A stretch of 64,000 nucleotides of DNA from Poa pratensis (GCA_947311845.1 CAMZMU010000027.1:42310853-42374852); one strand, 5' to 3'; positions 33,858 through 46,639 are shown, counted from the stretch's first letter. A program made the numbers and translations. Notes: generated by a model from the sequence alone, not told the origin.

Positions 33858-36369
33858 GGCCTCGTTTGGCACAACGGTTTTGACCGGTTTTCCCGTGTAT
33901 TATCAGAAGACACGAGTCGCTGTTTGGCAGGCCGGTCTTGCTGGGCTCAGTTCGGAAAAAACCCGGCGATACACGTCGGGTCGACGTGTATTCGAGACGC
34001 TAGCACCCTCTCGCGTTTTGGCCGGTCTTGGCGGCGCACGACGCCTGGCACCGACGCGCGAGCGACGCCCGATCTGCTCCCGTCCGATGCCGCGGAAGCC
34101 GATGCCGACGCCGGCGACTCCTCCATCTCCAGCCATCCGGAAGCAACGCCGACTCCCTTTCATCCTGCTGAGCCTAGTGCTTCCTCATCTAACGCCGCCG
34201 GCGCCGAGCTAGTTCTGACGCCCCTTTTCTCTGGCAAACCTAGAATCTCATGTAAGTCTTATTCCAACCTTGCACTCTCCTCTCCCATGTACTGCTAGAT
34301 GCTGAGAGTAGCGTGAGATCCAGTTCTTCATGTCTCCGTGAGATCCAGTTCTTGGTTACCTTCAGTTCTTGGTTGTCTACGTGAGGTGTAGCAATTGTTT
34401 TATTTGCTGCTGAGACTGCGCATAGCTTGAACTTCCTGGGCTTCATTTTGCTGAGTGTCCCTAGAAGGATAGATATGTTATTATTTGTGCAATGATTCAA
34501 CCGCCATGCTCCTTATACAGGAACAGCTTGTCACAGTAGTTGAACAATTTAGACTTGCTTCAGGATTTGTAATCAGTTAAACATAATGTGTCGTGTCTCC
34601 TTGTGTGAGGCTTGCTTTGTTAGTATATGTCTTATTCCGAACACCTTTTCAAGAGAATCCTTGCACATTCAGTAGAATATATACATATACAATTTATTAA
34701 GAAGGAACCATTTTTAATAGGTGAAAAAATTCAAGTTTAGCAAGAACTATGGCCAATCTTTCAGTGTTGAGATTGGCAACCTTTCAATGTTGCTTCTTTG
34801 CTGTCATTTCAGCATACATGTCCATACTCCATAGTACTCTTCATGCTTCTTTGCCTCTTATTCAGGAACCAGAGCTTGACTGGACTTAAGGAATCGGAAA
34901 GGACGAGCCTCCACCTGACTTGGGGAATCCGATAGGTAAGCTTCATGTTTGTTCCTGGAGCCTCCACCTGAACACTTGCAATGTGGTATATGGGACTATG
35001 ATATGCTCCTTTTCAGGCTGCACTAGTTTCTTAATTTAGTCCTATGCTTGACTGTTTAATCAGCCAAATTATTTCTTGGAGCGTTAACCTTACTTGCATT
35101 GCCTATTTATCAGGCCAATCTGTTTATAAATGTATGCTTTTTTATCATGTGTATGTTTTTATCATGTCCAGCTGTTACGTACGTCAAGAACGAACTGGAG
35201 TTGTGTGAAAAAAATGATCAATCAAGTAGATGAAATAAAATTATTAATGCTAACTAACTCAAGACCTGTACGTGTGTATCATGTTCATACATTACAATCT
35301 GAAGCCTTTAATTATTGGGCAACAGTTGCAAATACTTGGTTCCCTGGTTCTTCGATTATTTTTTCTTCTGCTATTGTTATTTTGATCAGAGGTAAAATTA
35401 GGTGTTCAGTTGTAAAATGTGAAACATGATATGCAAGGTATTCTGATGGTTTCGTTATTTTCTCTACTTAAAAGACAAGTTGTTGTTGTTCAAGAGTACA
35501 CAAATACTAGCAATATGGAATACAGTTCGCAAGATGGTCCATTATACATCACTTTATCTTGGTAGTAGCCTGTAGTACAACTAGATGATCCAACTTGATA
35601 TAATGACGTCGCTCGGCATTGCTAAAATTAATGAGTTTTCGTTATTCTGAATGATGCATGGTATTCGCCTGATCTTTATTAATGTGATCGATACATTGTA
35701 TAGATTTTAATCAGAAACCTAATTAATAATCTAGTTCTTCTAAACTTTTCAGGTGCAATTTCATTCTCTAGAAGCAAGTTCATGTTGATGTTCTTGTTGG
35801 TCTGGCAAAGATTTCTCCTGCCAATAACTGATACAGATACTACTCTAATAAATTGATGCGATGTTCTATTCTAAGTTATTGGAATTCTTCCTGAGATATT
35901 GTTCATGTGACCATCTTGTCAAATAATCTGGGATAAACCTAGGAAGCAAAATTATGTTCGTGAGAAGCATTCGATGACTTATGATCAAATTTTGTTGTAA
36001 TAACCTGGGATAAAACTGGGAAGCATGGGTTATTGTTATTGAATCTTATGAATTGCTTAAACTGTGTGTCCCATGTGTTGTGAAAAAATATCAGGTTTTT
36101 GTTGATGAACTGTGTGCTCACATGCTGTTAAAAAATATAGGTTTTTGTGGATGACCAAAACGTGGCAATTTTGTAATTGTGTGCACTAGTTCTGAAAAAA
36201 ACACCTCTTTGCAAAACCTGTGCACCAAACAACGTGAAATGGTGGGGATTTTAGAGGAGAAGGGGATTGGGAGGGGTGGGAGTGTTTTGGGTGTGAGGAG
36301 TGTTTTCACCAAAAACACTATGTAATATACACTAGAAAACACTCCAAAACTCCTCAGCCAAACAAGGCC
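33858..36369. mobile_element. DNA transposon with GGCCTTGTTTGG-type termini, 2.5 kb
   Basis: Left end GGCCTCGTTTGGCACAACGG; right end read inward GGCCTTGTTTGGCTGAGGAG. Similarity of the two ends extends about 46 bases (both contain GTTTTGA/GTTTTGG and GTGTAT). GAA flanks both sides. The termini resemble PIF/Harbinger ends, but the flanking triplet is not the usual TWA, so the superfamily is unsettled. No transposase was found; the interior has a GC-rich island at 34000-34250 followed by AT-rich sequence. Confidence 0.5.
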
Positions 36370-37114
36370 GAAGGGATTTTAGGAGGAAGAAGAAGAATAT
36401 ATCGCCGGAGCAACCGAGATGGATTCATTACCCCTTTCCAGGCAGTTTTCCCGTCGCTCCGTCGATCTCCCGTTGTCTCGCTCTGTAGGCTTCCTCCTGC
36501 TGTTTTTTTTTTTCCTGTGCTACCTCCCCGGCTTCTCACCAATCGTCACTTGCTCGGCCTTCCTGCCGTTTAGCGCATTTGGGACGTTTCGTTTCGTTCG
36601 TCGCGGAGGCACTCTGTACCTACCTCAAAACTTGTGAAGATTAGCTAAACCGGACCTGTATTTTTAGAACTTTAAACTATCAATTCTCGGTCTAATTAGA
36701 ACCTTATGGTCGATTGAGACCGGCTGCTGACGTGGAATGAGTCGACCCGGATTTCTGTCGATGGTGGGCTAGTGAGTGATATGTCAATATGGATTAACCA
36801 TTTTGCATTTGATTCGAGTGAGATGGGGAAATAAATTAGGGTTCGTGGAGAGAGAAGGGATGATGTTGTGGTCGTCTAATTCATCTTATGCTCCCAATAG
36901 CGGATGAGGACGACGAAAAGGGATGGAAGCGAGGTCGTGGTAGCTCTATCGGGAAAACCAGGTGATGGACAAGCCGGTGAAGCTGTGCCATACTTGGACA
37001 GAAGCAAACCAATCGATTTGCAATTGAATATCTTAGTAGTAAACATCTTTGGTCTTCCCATTTTTCTTTTCATTTTGTAAATTTAGTAGAAGAGGATAGA
37101 TCGGGTAAATTGAC

Positions 37115-37224
37115 AAATGTTTGTAGATTAATACACTCTCCTTCTTATGGCAAATCGTCAAGGAAAGCAAAATGTTTGTAGATTAATACACTCTCCTTCT
37201 TATGGCAAATCGTCAAGGAAAGCA
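37115..37224. repeat. 55-bp tandem duplication
   Basis: Two identical head-to-tail copies beginning AAATGTTTGTAGATTAATAC. They are identical across the unit, so recent. Confidence 0.9.
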
Positions 37225-37673
37225 CGTCGATGGATCTCGCGTAGTGCTCACAACTCAGGAAGAAGGTATTATGCATGTGTTGGTGCCATGGTAAGCTCTA
37301 TTTCTTTTAGAATCCTATGTTATGTTGCTTTTTTACTTCGCCCCCTGTGATTGACTTTTTGGATAATTGAACAGATCGGTGAATGTGGATATGTTGAATG
37401 ACATAATATGTTGTTATTGAAGTTCATTGGCGATTTATAGGATGAAGTATGGGGATGCGCTCTAAAAAGGATGTGCCTCGCTCTGAAGAACAAACAAGAA
37501 GAGAAAATATGGTTGTTGCTCTGAAAATGTGCCTCACTCTAAAGAATAGACTCGTGGATGCGCAATACTCATATTTTCTTGAACCGTTCAACTGAGATAT
37601 CTAACTTGGATTGCCACTTGAGAAACTGGCACTTGAGATATTGTCACATTATCATTTATCAATGCAATATGCT

Positions 37674-37746
37674 GTCTTCTTCTTCTTCTTCTTCTTCTTC
37701 TTCTTCTTCTTCTTCTTCTTCTTCTTCTTCTTCTTCTTCTTCTTCA
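37674..37746. repeat. (CTT)n microsatellite
   Basis: About 24 uninterrupted CTT/TTC units. Likely to vary in length between accessions. Confidence 0.98.
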
Positions 37747-38598
37747 TGTTGGTTGTTTCAGAAGACTGCTAATAAGTATGTGATCACACCAGTTTCATCA
37801 GTAATTAGAACATGATCAAGAACTACCACTTCTTCATGTTCTTGATGATCTTCAGGTTCAACAAATTGCTCATCCTCGATAGTATTGATCTTCTCTGATT
37901 CTTCATCACGGAAAAGCATTGTTTCATCAAGTCACTACAACTGCTACTGCTATTGTGATCATTGTCATCCTCCTCTTCATGATACTTAACATGCACGTAA
38001 GCTACTCACATATGTATCAGACATCTTCAAGTAGCCACTGTCATCATGAAAAAACAAGAATCCATCAACAAGTGCTTTTACATGATACCATGATAGCCTA
38101 AAGGAGAAAATACATGTGTACGAAAAGGGTGCAGCTCGAGTTTACAATTCACTGGAGTACACACCATGAGTTAAGACGGGAAAATATGGGAAAATATCTA
38201 GTGATACCACCTTTACATGATACCATGATACCACTATTTAAAATTCGAATTTACAAGTTAAGACAAGACCATGACAACGCATCAAACTGTCTCAGCATGG
38301 AGACAACAGTAGAGAACTACAGAACGTAGCAAACATAAACTGACATATCACATCACAAAATGACAAGATACCTGGAAATAATTTGCTTCCGATTATTAGA
38401 TCTCAATGGTCCAGTTTGAAGTCATGTTGGCTGTGCACGTGCAAGAGCCAAGAGGTTTAAGCTTAATGTTTATATGTACATTGTACGGACATACAAGCAA
38501 TAGACGGCATCATATTAAATCTCACTTATTTAGCAACACCACTCGTAGCACACGTATGAGCACGTCGTCCAGCCAAACAGGCCCCAACCTGGACTATA

Positions 38599-41500
38599 TC
38601 ACCACGCACGAGGGGGTGCTCCGGACCCTGATTCATTCAGCCTATCGAGCAATGCATTGAAATCTATCTGTTGTCCGCTCTCCGTCATCCTCTGGATCAC
38701 ATTCAGCACCTGGTCCCTTGGATATCCCATGGTGATCGCCTTCTCGATCATCTCTCCATATGGATGGCCGCGCATCATGTGGTGCGATGACCCTGGATGG
38801 CTCATACCAGCACCACCTGGAGCCATCTGAGGTGCCTGGACTGCAGAAGGACCACTTGGCGGGTAGCCATATGCCGCGTTATAACCTTGTGAATGCCCTT
38901 GCGGCGCATATTGGGGAGGGCCGGTATATGCCACCTTACTTGGAGGAGGGCCAAAAGAGCCCTGGCTTGGAGGAGGTAGTTGCTGCCTTTGCATGTTGTG
39001 CTGAGGTGGTGGGATGCCAGGTCCACCATATGAATATTGCACTTCGGAACGACTCCCACCTGATGGAGCAACGGTGTTGTACGGTCCTTGCATAGACGCA
39101 CTGCCAGGCAGCGTTTCAGGGGAAGCGTTCTGTGGCTGGTGGGGTGGATAGCTAGAGTAGTTTGGTGGAGTCTGAGGTCTCATCTGAGTTTGCATATGAG
39201 GATGCTGTGGTTGCACTGTCTGAGGAAGGTGGGGGTTGGATTGTTGTGGTTGCACTTGTGGTGGAGGAAACTGTTGAGGATTTGACAACTGGGACTGCTG
39301 CACTTGTTGTGCTGGAAACTGCTGGGTAGATAACTGAGGCTGCTGCACAGGTGGAGGAAATTGATGCGAGTAAGTCTGCTGAGGCTGAGCCACTGGTCCA
39401 GGAGATAACCGGGAGGGTTGCTGCTGCCACTGCTGCTGGTAAGGAGGGTAAGACTGAGGCTGGGTTTGATTTGCCGACTGAGGCTGGGATGAAGCATGGA
39501 CATCTTGAGCTTGAGGTCTTGCTGGCAAGTATTGCACCTCTGGTTGTGTGTCCTGGTTGCCTGGAGCTTGCTGTTGTGGGTAGTAAGCAATGGCTTGGCT
39601 GACAACATAACGGTCCTGGTGTGGTACAAGAGAGCTAGGGGCTGTCTGCTGAGCAGGTTGATCATTGTACTGTTGAACTGGTTCAGAAGCTCTTGGTGCA
39701 ATCGACGAAGAGTTCACCTGATGAGGCAAAACAAGTGCCAGCTGCTGACTTGTTGCATCCCGCTTTTCTTCAAGCTTTGGCTCGGGGAAAGAAGGTGTTG
39801 GCACATCTTCCTTCTTTTTAGATTCATCTTGTGTAAGTTGAAATTTGGCAAGTTCCTTCTGAGTTTCTGCTAACTCTTGTTTGTCACGAAGAATTTGAAT
39901 AGACCTGTGCACCTGCATCATTTAAAATTGTAATCACAGCTAAAAATTTCTAAGCAGAGAGTCAATGCTCCATATCTATCATCAAATGCATAAGCACCCA
40001 TGTCAATCACATGTAAAAACAAAAGTACAAAAATAAATTTTCTGAAATTGAATAATCTCAGAAACAGCCTCTTGCAGAAATGTAGGGAAAGGCTGCGTAC
40101 TAAAGACCCAAAGTGGTCGGACCCTTCCCCGGACCCTGCGCAAGCGGGAGCTACTGCACCGGGGCTGCCCCCTTTTTTTTTTTTGAATAATCTCAGGGTT
40201 TGCAGAGTTTGTTAATACCTAAGCTACAATATGAGGCGATTTTCTCAATTTCAATAATCTCAAGGTTTACGTAGAGTTTCTTAACAAAAGTGCAAACCAA
40301 TATAAATATTCTAATAAATTGTATGCTTAGACTGCAGCACCCAATTTGTATACAGAGACATAAGTACATACATCAGAGTTCAGAGGAGTGAAGTGCATAA
40401 ACAGTCAATGCAACTGGTTTATCATATAAGGAAGTAAATATGCTATTTTTCATGTGCATTCAGCTATCAGCGACAGGGAGGATATTTATCTCCTCTGGCA
40501 CATCACATCACAGTCCATATTTTGGCCTAAACGCGTTTTCTTGAGAGGAATATCATCGGATGTGGCAGCCCTATGTTGGGATACCAATGTGTACAATCTC
40601 GAAGGTGCAGACAGACATAAATAGAGATAATATTTGATAATTGCCTCCTCAAATATGACTTATATAAGGCCGTGTTAGTGTACAGGGCACAATAATTTGA
40701 AAGGCGAAGCAAGTCCAGATGTTCCTAACTGATTGTTCTTCCCTCATAATGACTCCTTACGTGCAGTATACTTGATGTCGTGTTATAAAAGTGTAGAGCT
40801 AGATTAATGGTTAAAAGGACATTAGCTTAAGAGGACCTGCCCAAGCATCCCCACTGAAAAGCCTTATAAGAGCATCCGAGAAAGTAAAACTTGCAAGGAA
40901 TATCCTGGGTATGAGATCAGGCCTGAGCATACTTGATTACTCGCGGGTGCATATATAGACTAGCGACTTATAGTGTCTCTATGATGATTGTACATTCGTA
41001 CTTCTGGTTTAGTAGTTCAGGCAGGACTCCAGGTCTGATAAATATTGGAACATGCATGAAGCTCCCCATGCATGCAGACAAAGTGACTTCGGCGCTTTGT
41101 GGACCATTCTGTAAATTAGTGGTCAAAACTACTTGAGGCCAAGCAATAGTATGCAAAAAAAAAACATCATGGTTGGACGGACCTAACAGATTTTTGTAAA
41201 CTATATTAAACATGCAAGTTCAGCTCAGCTTCCTATTTCAAATTCGGGCGCATCAAGTCAGTGTAGGCCTGTAGGGTAAGCCCAGCCAAACCCTAAACTT
41301 TGGGCTAGGCTTGATCCTCATGTGAGAGATGACTGAGTTGCCTACAAGTACCAGTTCCAATCTGTGATGCCCCTTCATCGAGGCATGGAAGTATAAAGGA
41401 TACAGTCCATATTTATTTCACACCATTTTACAAATTTCTCCTAAGACTTTCTACAATGATGGCTTTCGCTAATCACAATTACTAGATGATCAATACCATG

Positions 41501-43340
41501 CACAAACATATTGGGGGGAACAGACTGGAGCAGACATTTACAAAGCAAAGGAGCAATAACACATGGAAGTGACATAAAACGTTTGAAACAATAGACGAGC
41601 ATTTGACCTACTGGTGGGAGAGAGGGTGTTCATTCCCCATTCACCCATGTTCAACCCCTATGATCAATGAGATGGCACTTTGCCGGCACATCACATTAAG
41701 TGGGGGCAACAGAGCCTCCAATATTTAGCATGTGTAGGGAAGCACACACACGTTTATGTGTGCATATGGTACTGGTGTCTGTTGTGTGCATCTGTTTTGT
41801 ACTCTCCACTCCCTAACAAAATGTTCTGATGCAATAATATCCAGTAACATCAACAGACACAATAAATATTGCATACAAATCAAGAAAGTCACAGAAATTA
41901 TAGTAATATGCAGATGGACATATGGCATGATCGTACAACTGAAAGAAGTATGTTCTCAAAGCAATCTTACTTTAAATACTAAATTTACTTACTTCATGTA
42001 GATGTTTCTCAAGAGACTTCAATCTTAGATCAGTCTCACCACGAAGCATGTCAGTTCGAAGTTCGCCTATGGACCTCTCAAGCTTATAGCAATAAATCTC
42101 CAGTTGTGAAAGCCGACTAGTGATTCCCTCTAGAGATCTTAGCAAATTGTCAGCATATTTCTTCATGCATCTCTCAACAGCAGAAAGTACATCCTCTTTG
42201 GCGTAACTTTCTTGTTCATAAACTTTCACGGATGGTCTCCCAAATCTGCTATCATGAAAATCCTGCTGCAAAATTTCAAGAATGAGCACTGAAAGTAATG
42301 AATAGAAGGTGCGCATTTTAACCACATCCATAACAAAATTAAATCGCCAGTGAAAGTTGGTTGAAAGCTATCTTATAAAATGTAAGAGCTCACTGAAATT
42401 TTCAGAGTGTCAATAGTGACATCTCATGGCCTATATTCTATCAGATAGATCTCCACCATCCAGCAATCAAAAAGGCATTACTACGAAATTTCCAGCATGG
42501 TACACATAGTTTCGATTGAAGCTGGTCCCCTACAATTTTGCTATCCAGTGACTAGCATCATAGAAACAATAACCTCTGCAATCTTTGATCAAATAGGTGA
42601 CACAAGATTATTTTTACCAGAAGCAGCATTCTATAATCTACTAGGTCGTTCAGCTTATAACCTGGCGTAAACTGTGACTTGACTACATTTTTCCTATACT
42701 GCATACTTTAGAACCTTAACCTTTATATCAAATTTGGGGTTAAACCATGATACATTAAGACCAAAAAAATCTAAAACACTGAATGTTGAACTTTCTACAC
42801 GAGTATAAGAATTTCACGAGTTTCCCTCAATCAGTCAATAACAATAGATAAAACTGCTGATACTGTTTCCTCCAACAACAAAAAACTGTTTATATTGGGT
42901 AAACGCGCATAATACCCTAGCCAGCTAGGCTCAGGGCAGAACCACAGCTGAAGCGTACTAACAGTGAACATAAAGATCCATCCCTGCTGAATCATCATTT
43001 AATGAAGAAACCAAAACAATTTCCAGTTTCGGTATTCCTGGTTCCAAATTCTCCAACGGAACGGAGGATTTACAGGCCAGAACGACAATTTAGCCCCAAA
43101 CTTCGATCGAAGCTTAACACACCCACCACTACCGTTCGCAAAAGGGGTCTATTCTAATGGGGTGGGAATACTGTTGCGGGACGAGACGATATATACCTTG
43201 TCGACTGGATCGGGTCGCTTGGGCTCGGAGGGGGCGGCGAAGTCGTCGTAGGAGCAGAGCACGTCGTCCGTGCCGAAGTCGAAGCTGCGGGAACCCCCCG
43301 CGGAGCCCCGGCCCGAGGGGGCGGCGCCGGCGCCGGACAT
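38599..43340 (-). CDS. FLOE/DUF1421 prion-like protein
   Basis: Three exons on the minus strand: 43197-43340 (48 codons), 41993-42262 (or 42265, a NAG-NAG acceptor) and 38599-39912, about 575 residues, all in phase 0. Exon 1 starts MSGAGAAPSG with a short FDFGTDDVLCSYDDF acidic motif. Exon 2 and the beginning of exon 3 form a long coiled coil (SQLEIYCYKLERSIGELRTD then QILRDKQELAETQKELAKFQ). The middle of exon 3 is Gln/Pro/Ser/Tyr-rich, and the C terminus is the DUF1421/UBA-like helix block MIEKAITMGYPRDQVLNVIQ. This matches plant FLOE proteins; Arabidopsis FLOE1 forms hydration-dependent condensates in seeds and tunes germination (family knowledge). Frame intact. Intron 2 holds a SINE, and a poly(A) insertion lies upstream of the start. 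Confidence 0.87.
40062..40182 (+). mobile_element. Au-type SINE, 5'-truncated, with 14-bp target duplication
   Basis: Contains the conserved 3' part (GGTCGGACCCTTCCCCGGAC, TGCGCAAGCGGGAGCTACTG) and ends in a T run, as Au SINEs do. Direct repeats TTGAATAATCTCAG flank it at 40048-40061 and 40183-40196. The tRNA-related 5' half with the A/B boxes is missing. It sits in intron 2 of the FLOE-type gene, in antisense to it. Confidence 0.8.
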
Positions 43341-43456
43341 CGCGGTGTTAGGGCTTTGGCGCGACGCGCTTGCTTGGAGGGGAAGGGAAGGGCGGTTGAT
43401 GGGTAGCAGGTGAGGTGAGGACGAAGAAGGTTTCCGTGAGACAAAAAGGAGGAACG

Positions 43457-43514
43457 AGGATTGATTAGTACGTGCCCTCAAAAAAAAAAAAAAAAGGATT
43501 GATTAGTACGTGCC
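43457..43514. repeat. 20-bp direct repeat around an 18-base poly(A) insert
   Basis: AGGATTGATTAGTACGTGCC occurs at 43457-43476 and 43495-43514, separated only by CTC plus fifteen A. This has the form of a target-site duplication around an extremely short retroposition event. It lies about 120 bases upstream of the FLOE-type start codon. Confidence 0.85.
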
Positions 43515-43553
43515 GTTCGTTCTAGGGCCCGCTGGGTGTTGATTAAGCAAAGG

Positions 43554-45673
43554 ACAGGACTAGGCGTCCCGGGGATCTTTCCGTCCGATCCCCCGGGTCG
43601 CCAGCCCGACACGTGTCCTCTAAAAATAGGCTAATCCCGCTTTTGATATAAAACTCACACTTTTGCTACAAATCGTTTCGCTTTTGCTGCATTGTAGCAA
43701 AAAACAGTTCGTACACAGAACATGAAAGGAAAATTCTGGCCTCGCCGGAGACGTGGTAGCAAAAAGTTTATGCTATTGTAGCAACAAAAAAGTTCGATTG
43801 TAGCAAAATCAACTTCGCCGGAGACATCGCCGGAGACTCTCGCCGGAGACATCGCCGGAGACCTCACCGGAGACCTCGCCGGAGATATAGTAGCAATTTT
43901 TTTGATCTATTGTAGCAAAACCAGATAACAATAATAGCAAAAATAAAGTTATATTGCAGCAACGTCGTAAAAATTATTGCGGCAAGGTTCTCCGATTAGA
44001 CTTATGATGCAAAACAGGAGAGCAAAATTGTAGCAAAAAAAGTTCTTGCAGTGCAAATTCACATGACGTATGGTGCAAAAATTCAGACATGGACAAAACA
44101 TGATAGCAAAAACATTATGCTATTTTAGCAAAACCACAAAACTAATGCAGCAAAAAAAAAATTTACAGTATCGTAGCAAAAAATTCCGGCCAGGTCCTCC
44201 AAGCACCGCCGAGACATGGACAAAAACCTCGCCGGAGAGCTCGCCGGAGACCTCGTAGCAAAAACTTTGTATAAATGTAGCAAAACCACAAAACGATTGT
44301 AGCAAAACCGACTTTGTCAGAGACATGGACGAGGACATGGTAGCACAAAGTTTGTATAATTATAGCAAAACAACAAAACTATCGTAGCAAAAATTCTTCC
44401 GGCGAGGTTCTCCGATAAGACTTATGATGCAAAACAGCAGGACAAATTGTAGCATAAAAAATTCTTCATGTAATGCAAAAACATTATGCTATTTTAGCAA
44501 AACTATAAAACTATTGCAGCAAAAAAAAATGTCTGAGAGCACCGCCCTGCCGCCATGGCAGCACCGCCACCCCCAAGCTGGCAGCATGGCCGACCGTCGT
44601 CGGTAGCACCACCTTCCGACGCAGGTAGCATCCCCAATCGCCGTAGGTAGCACTACAGTCCATGCCTCGTGTCGGTAGCATCCCCACCATATCCTCCGCC
44701 GCGGTGGCGGACCTTGTAGCACCGGCGACCATCTACTGCAGCAACGGCGACCGGCTATGACAGCAGTGTTGGCCTTCGTCGGTAGCAACCGGCGAGTCGC
44801 GCTTAGCGCCCTGACGACCCGCGTAGCATTTCGAAGCCGCTGCGGGGTGCCGGTGGCGGCGAACGCCGGCGGATAAAGCCGTGGTTGCCCCGCAAGTCCA
44901 CGCCGGCAGCAGCCCGCTGCTTCCGGCTGGCAGCACCGCACGTCGACGCCGGCATCACCGTGTATCCGCGCCGGCAGCACTGCGGCTCCCGGCCGGCAGC
45001 AACATGCATCCGCGTCGGCATCAACCATGGAGGCCACGGCGGCGTGCTCGGGAAGAGGGCAGGCCACGGCGGCGCGCTCCGACGGAGGGGACGCTACGGC
45101 GTCGCGCGGGCAGGGCGGCGCGCTGGGCGTCCGGCGGGTGGAGCCACGGCGCGACCGACCGGGGCGGCGCGCTAAGCGGCAGGCCGGGGCGGACGGAGTC
45201 CCGGCGGCGGGAGGCTTCCCCGGGAGTGTGCCGCTCCCGTCGCGTGCTCCCTCGCGTCGGCCTCCGCCGTCACTCGCGCGCCGGTGACGGGGGAGGAAAG
45301 AGGTGCTCTTCTCGCTGCCCCGTCTCGTGCTACCTCGCGTCAGCCTCCGTCGCCGATCCCGTCGCCGGTGCCATGGAGGAAGGGAGAAGGGAGAGGTGAG
45401 GTGGGTGGACGGGGCGCCGTCTCACGGCGGCGCGCGGACAGGCCGGTGGAGCGCGGCGGTGCGTGGTCGGGCCACTGGTCCGTGGCCATGGCGGAGAAGA
45501 AAAAGCAGAGGAAATGGGAAGGAAACCGGTGGTGGAGAAGAAAAGAGAGGAAGAGATAAGGAATACGTGGTGGGTCCCCCAGCATGGCTGTCTCCAACGC
45601 GATGGACGCGTGTCGCGCGGTCGACCAGGGGGACGCGAGGGAGCGATCCCCCGGATGATTACTATACTTTTCC
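43554..45673. mobile_element. Mutator-like TIR element with GTAGCAAAA / CGCCGGAGAC minisatellite (copy 2)
   Basis: Direct repeats TTAAGCAAAGG at 43543-43553 and 45674-45684. The ends match copy 1: GGACTAGGCGTCCCGGGG on the left and GATTACTATACTTTTCC on the right. The left 1 kb is the same GTAGCAAAA/CGCCGGAGAC minisatellite. Then comes about 1 kb of very GC-rich DNA (44530-45500) absent from copy 1, with repeats of CCGGCAGCA/GGTAGCA. This could be a captured gene-rich segment (Pack-MULE-like) or further minisatellite. Several overlapping open frames there are low complexity and not called as genes. Confidence 0.78.
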
Positions 45674-45684
45674 TTAAGCAAAGG

Positions 45685-46504
45685 CCTCGCCGGCACGGTT
45701 GAAAGGATAAGACCAAGGGTGCGTTTGGAAGCAATGTATTTTGAAATTACTCCAAGAAATATGTGGTTTTCGAAAATACCCTGGTTTAATTTTTTTGAGG
45801 CTTTTGCTGTAGCAAAAATATTCTTTGTTTTCGTTAGGTTTTGGTCTCCTTAACCGTATCGATGAGGTGGTGGCGACAATGGTACGCTGAAATAAGCTCT
45901 CTCCGGTCTCTCCCTATCTCGTCAACGTTTGGTGAAGGGCATGTGAGAGTAGGTTCTACCAAATTTATTGGATTAATCTGGATCTTGCCTAGATCTTATC
46001 AGTTAGTGTGTCGTCAACGAAAGTTGTTTGTTCTTTTGGGTCTGTGACAAGATTCAGGTTTTCCAATCCTCTGAATTGGTGGTGAAATAGTGCAAGTTTG
46101 TGTTGCTTGGGGTGTGTCCTCGCCCGATTTTTTAGCGATTATGTCTCGTTGTTCACAATGAGTGGTTATTGCGATCTTCAAATTCTTAGTTGGCGATGGC
46201 GATGGCGTTGGCAAGTGTCCTGGTCTTTTTTTCTGATTGTTCAGTGCGTGTTTCAGTTTTCGGCACTTGTCGAATAATCAAAGAAGGAAGGTGGACATGG
46301 GTGTCAGTGTATTTTTGAAGGCGTCCATGGGTTTTTAGTCTATCTTTGATGTGTGTGTTTCGGGTTGCCTTGAGTTATATCTATTTTGTACTATTTCATT
46401 TTTTTGCGAATCCTCTATATTAGGTTTTTTTTTAATAAAGAACATATATGAGATGCTTTTGGTGATACGCCGGAAGAGACCTTCGGTGAATTCGATCCTT
46501 TTCT
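45685..46504. other. Intergenic region, nothing recognised
   Basis: No coding or repeat signal that I can support. Confidence 0.3.
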
Positions 46505-46570
46505 TTTCTCTCCGATTCAAAATAAATGTGGCAATTTTGAACTGACACTTATTTTTAGATAGGAGGGAGT
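46505..46570. mobile_element. Stowaway-like mini foldback
   Basis: Left CTCTCCGATTCAAAATAAAT and right complement CTCCCTCCTATCTAAAAATA fold over about 25 bases and carry the typical Stowaway tip. Very short (about 65 bp), so a deletion derivative. The TA target duplication is not clear. Confidence 0.5.
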
Positions 46571-46639
46571 AGTTTTTTTCTCGAACCAACTCAAAGTAAT
46601 GGGCTCTATAGTTCACGGCCCATCTAGGGTATTCCGAGC

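Larger units (their letters stand above)
36370..38598. other. Intergenic region with small repeats, no gene seen
   Basis: Contains a 55-bp tandem duplication (37115-37224), a CTT microsatellite (37674-37746) and two diverged copies of TTACATGATACCATGATA at about 38078 and 38214. The open frame at 36419-36637 is not recognised. Confidence 0.4.

Noticed and set aside
37674..37746. Ser-rich protein from the CTT run (37558-37815)
   Set aside because: The poly-Ser is simply the translated microsatellite.
44881..45677. Host gene in the GC-rich part of minisatellite element copy 2
   Set aside because: Overlapping frames in all phases, low-complexity composition and no motif.
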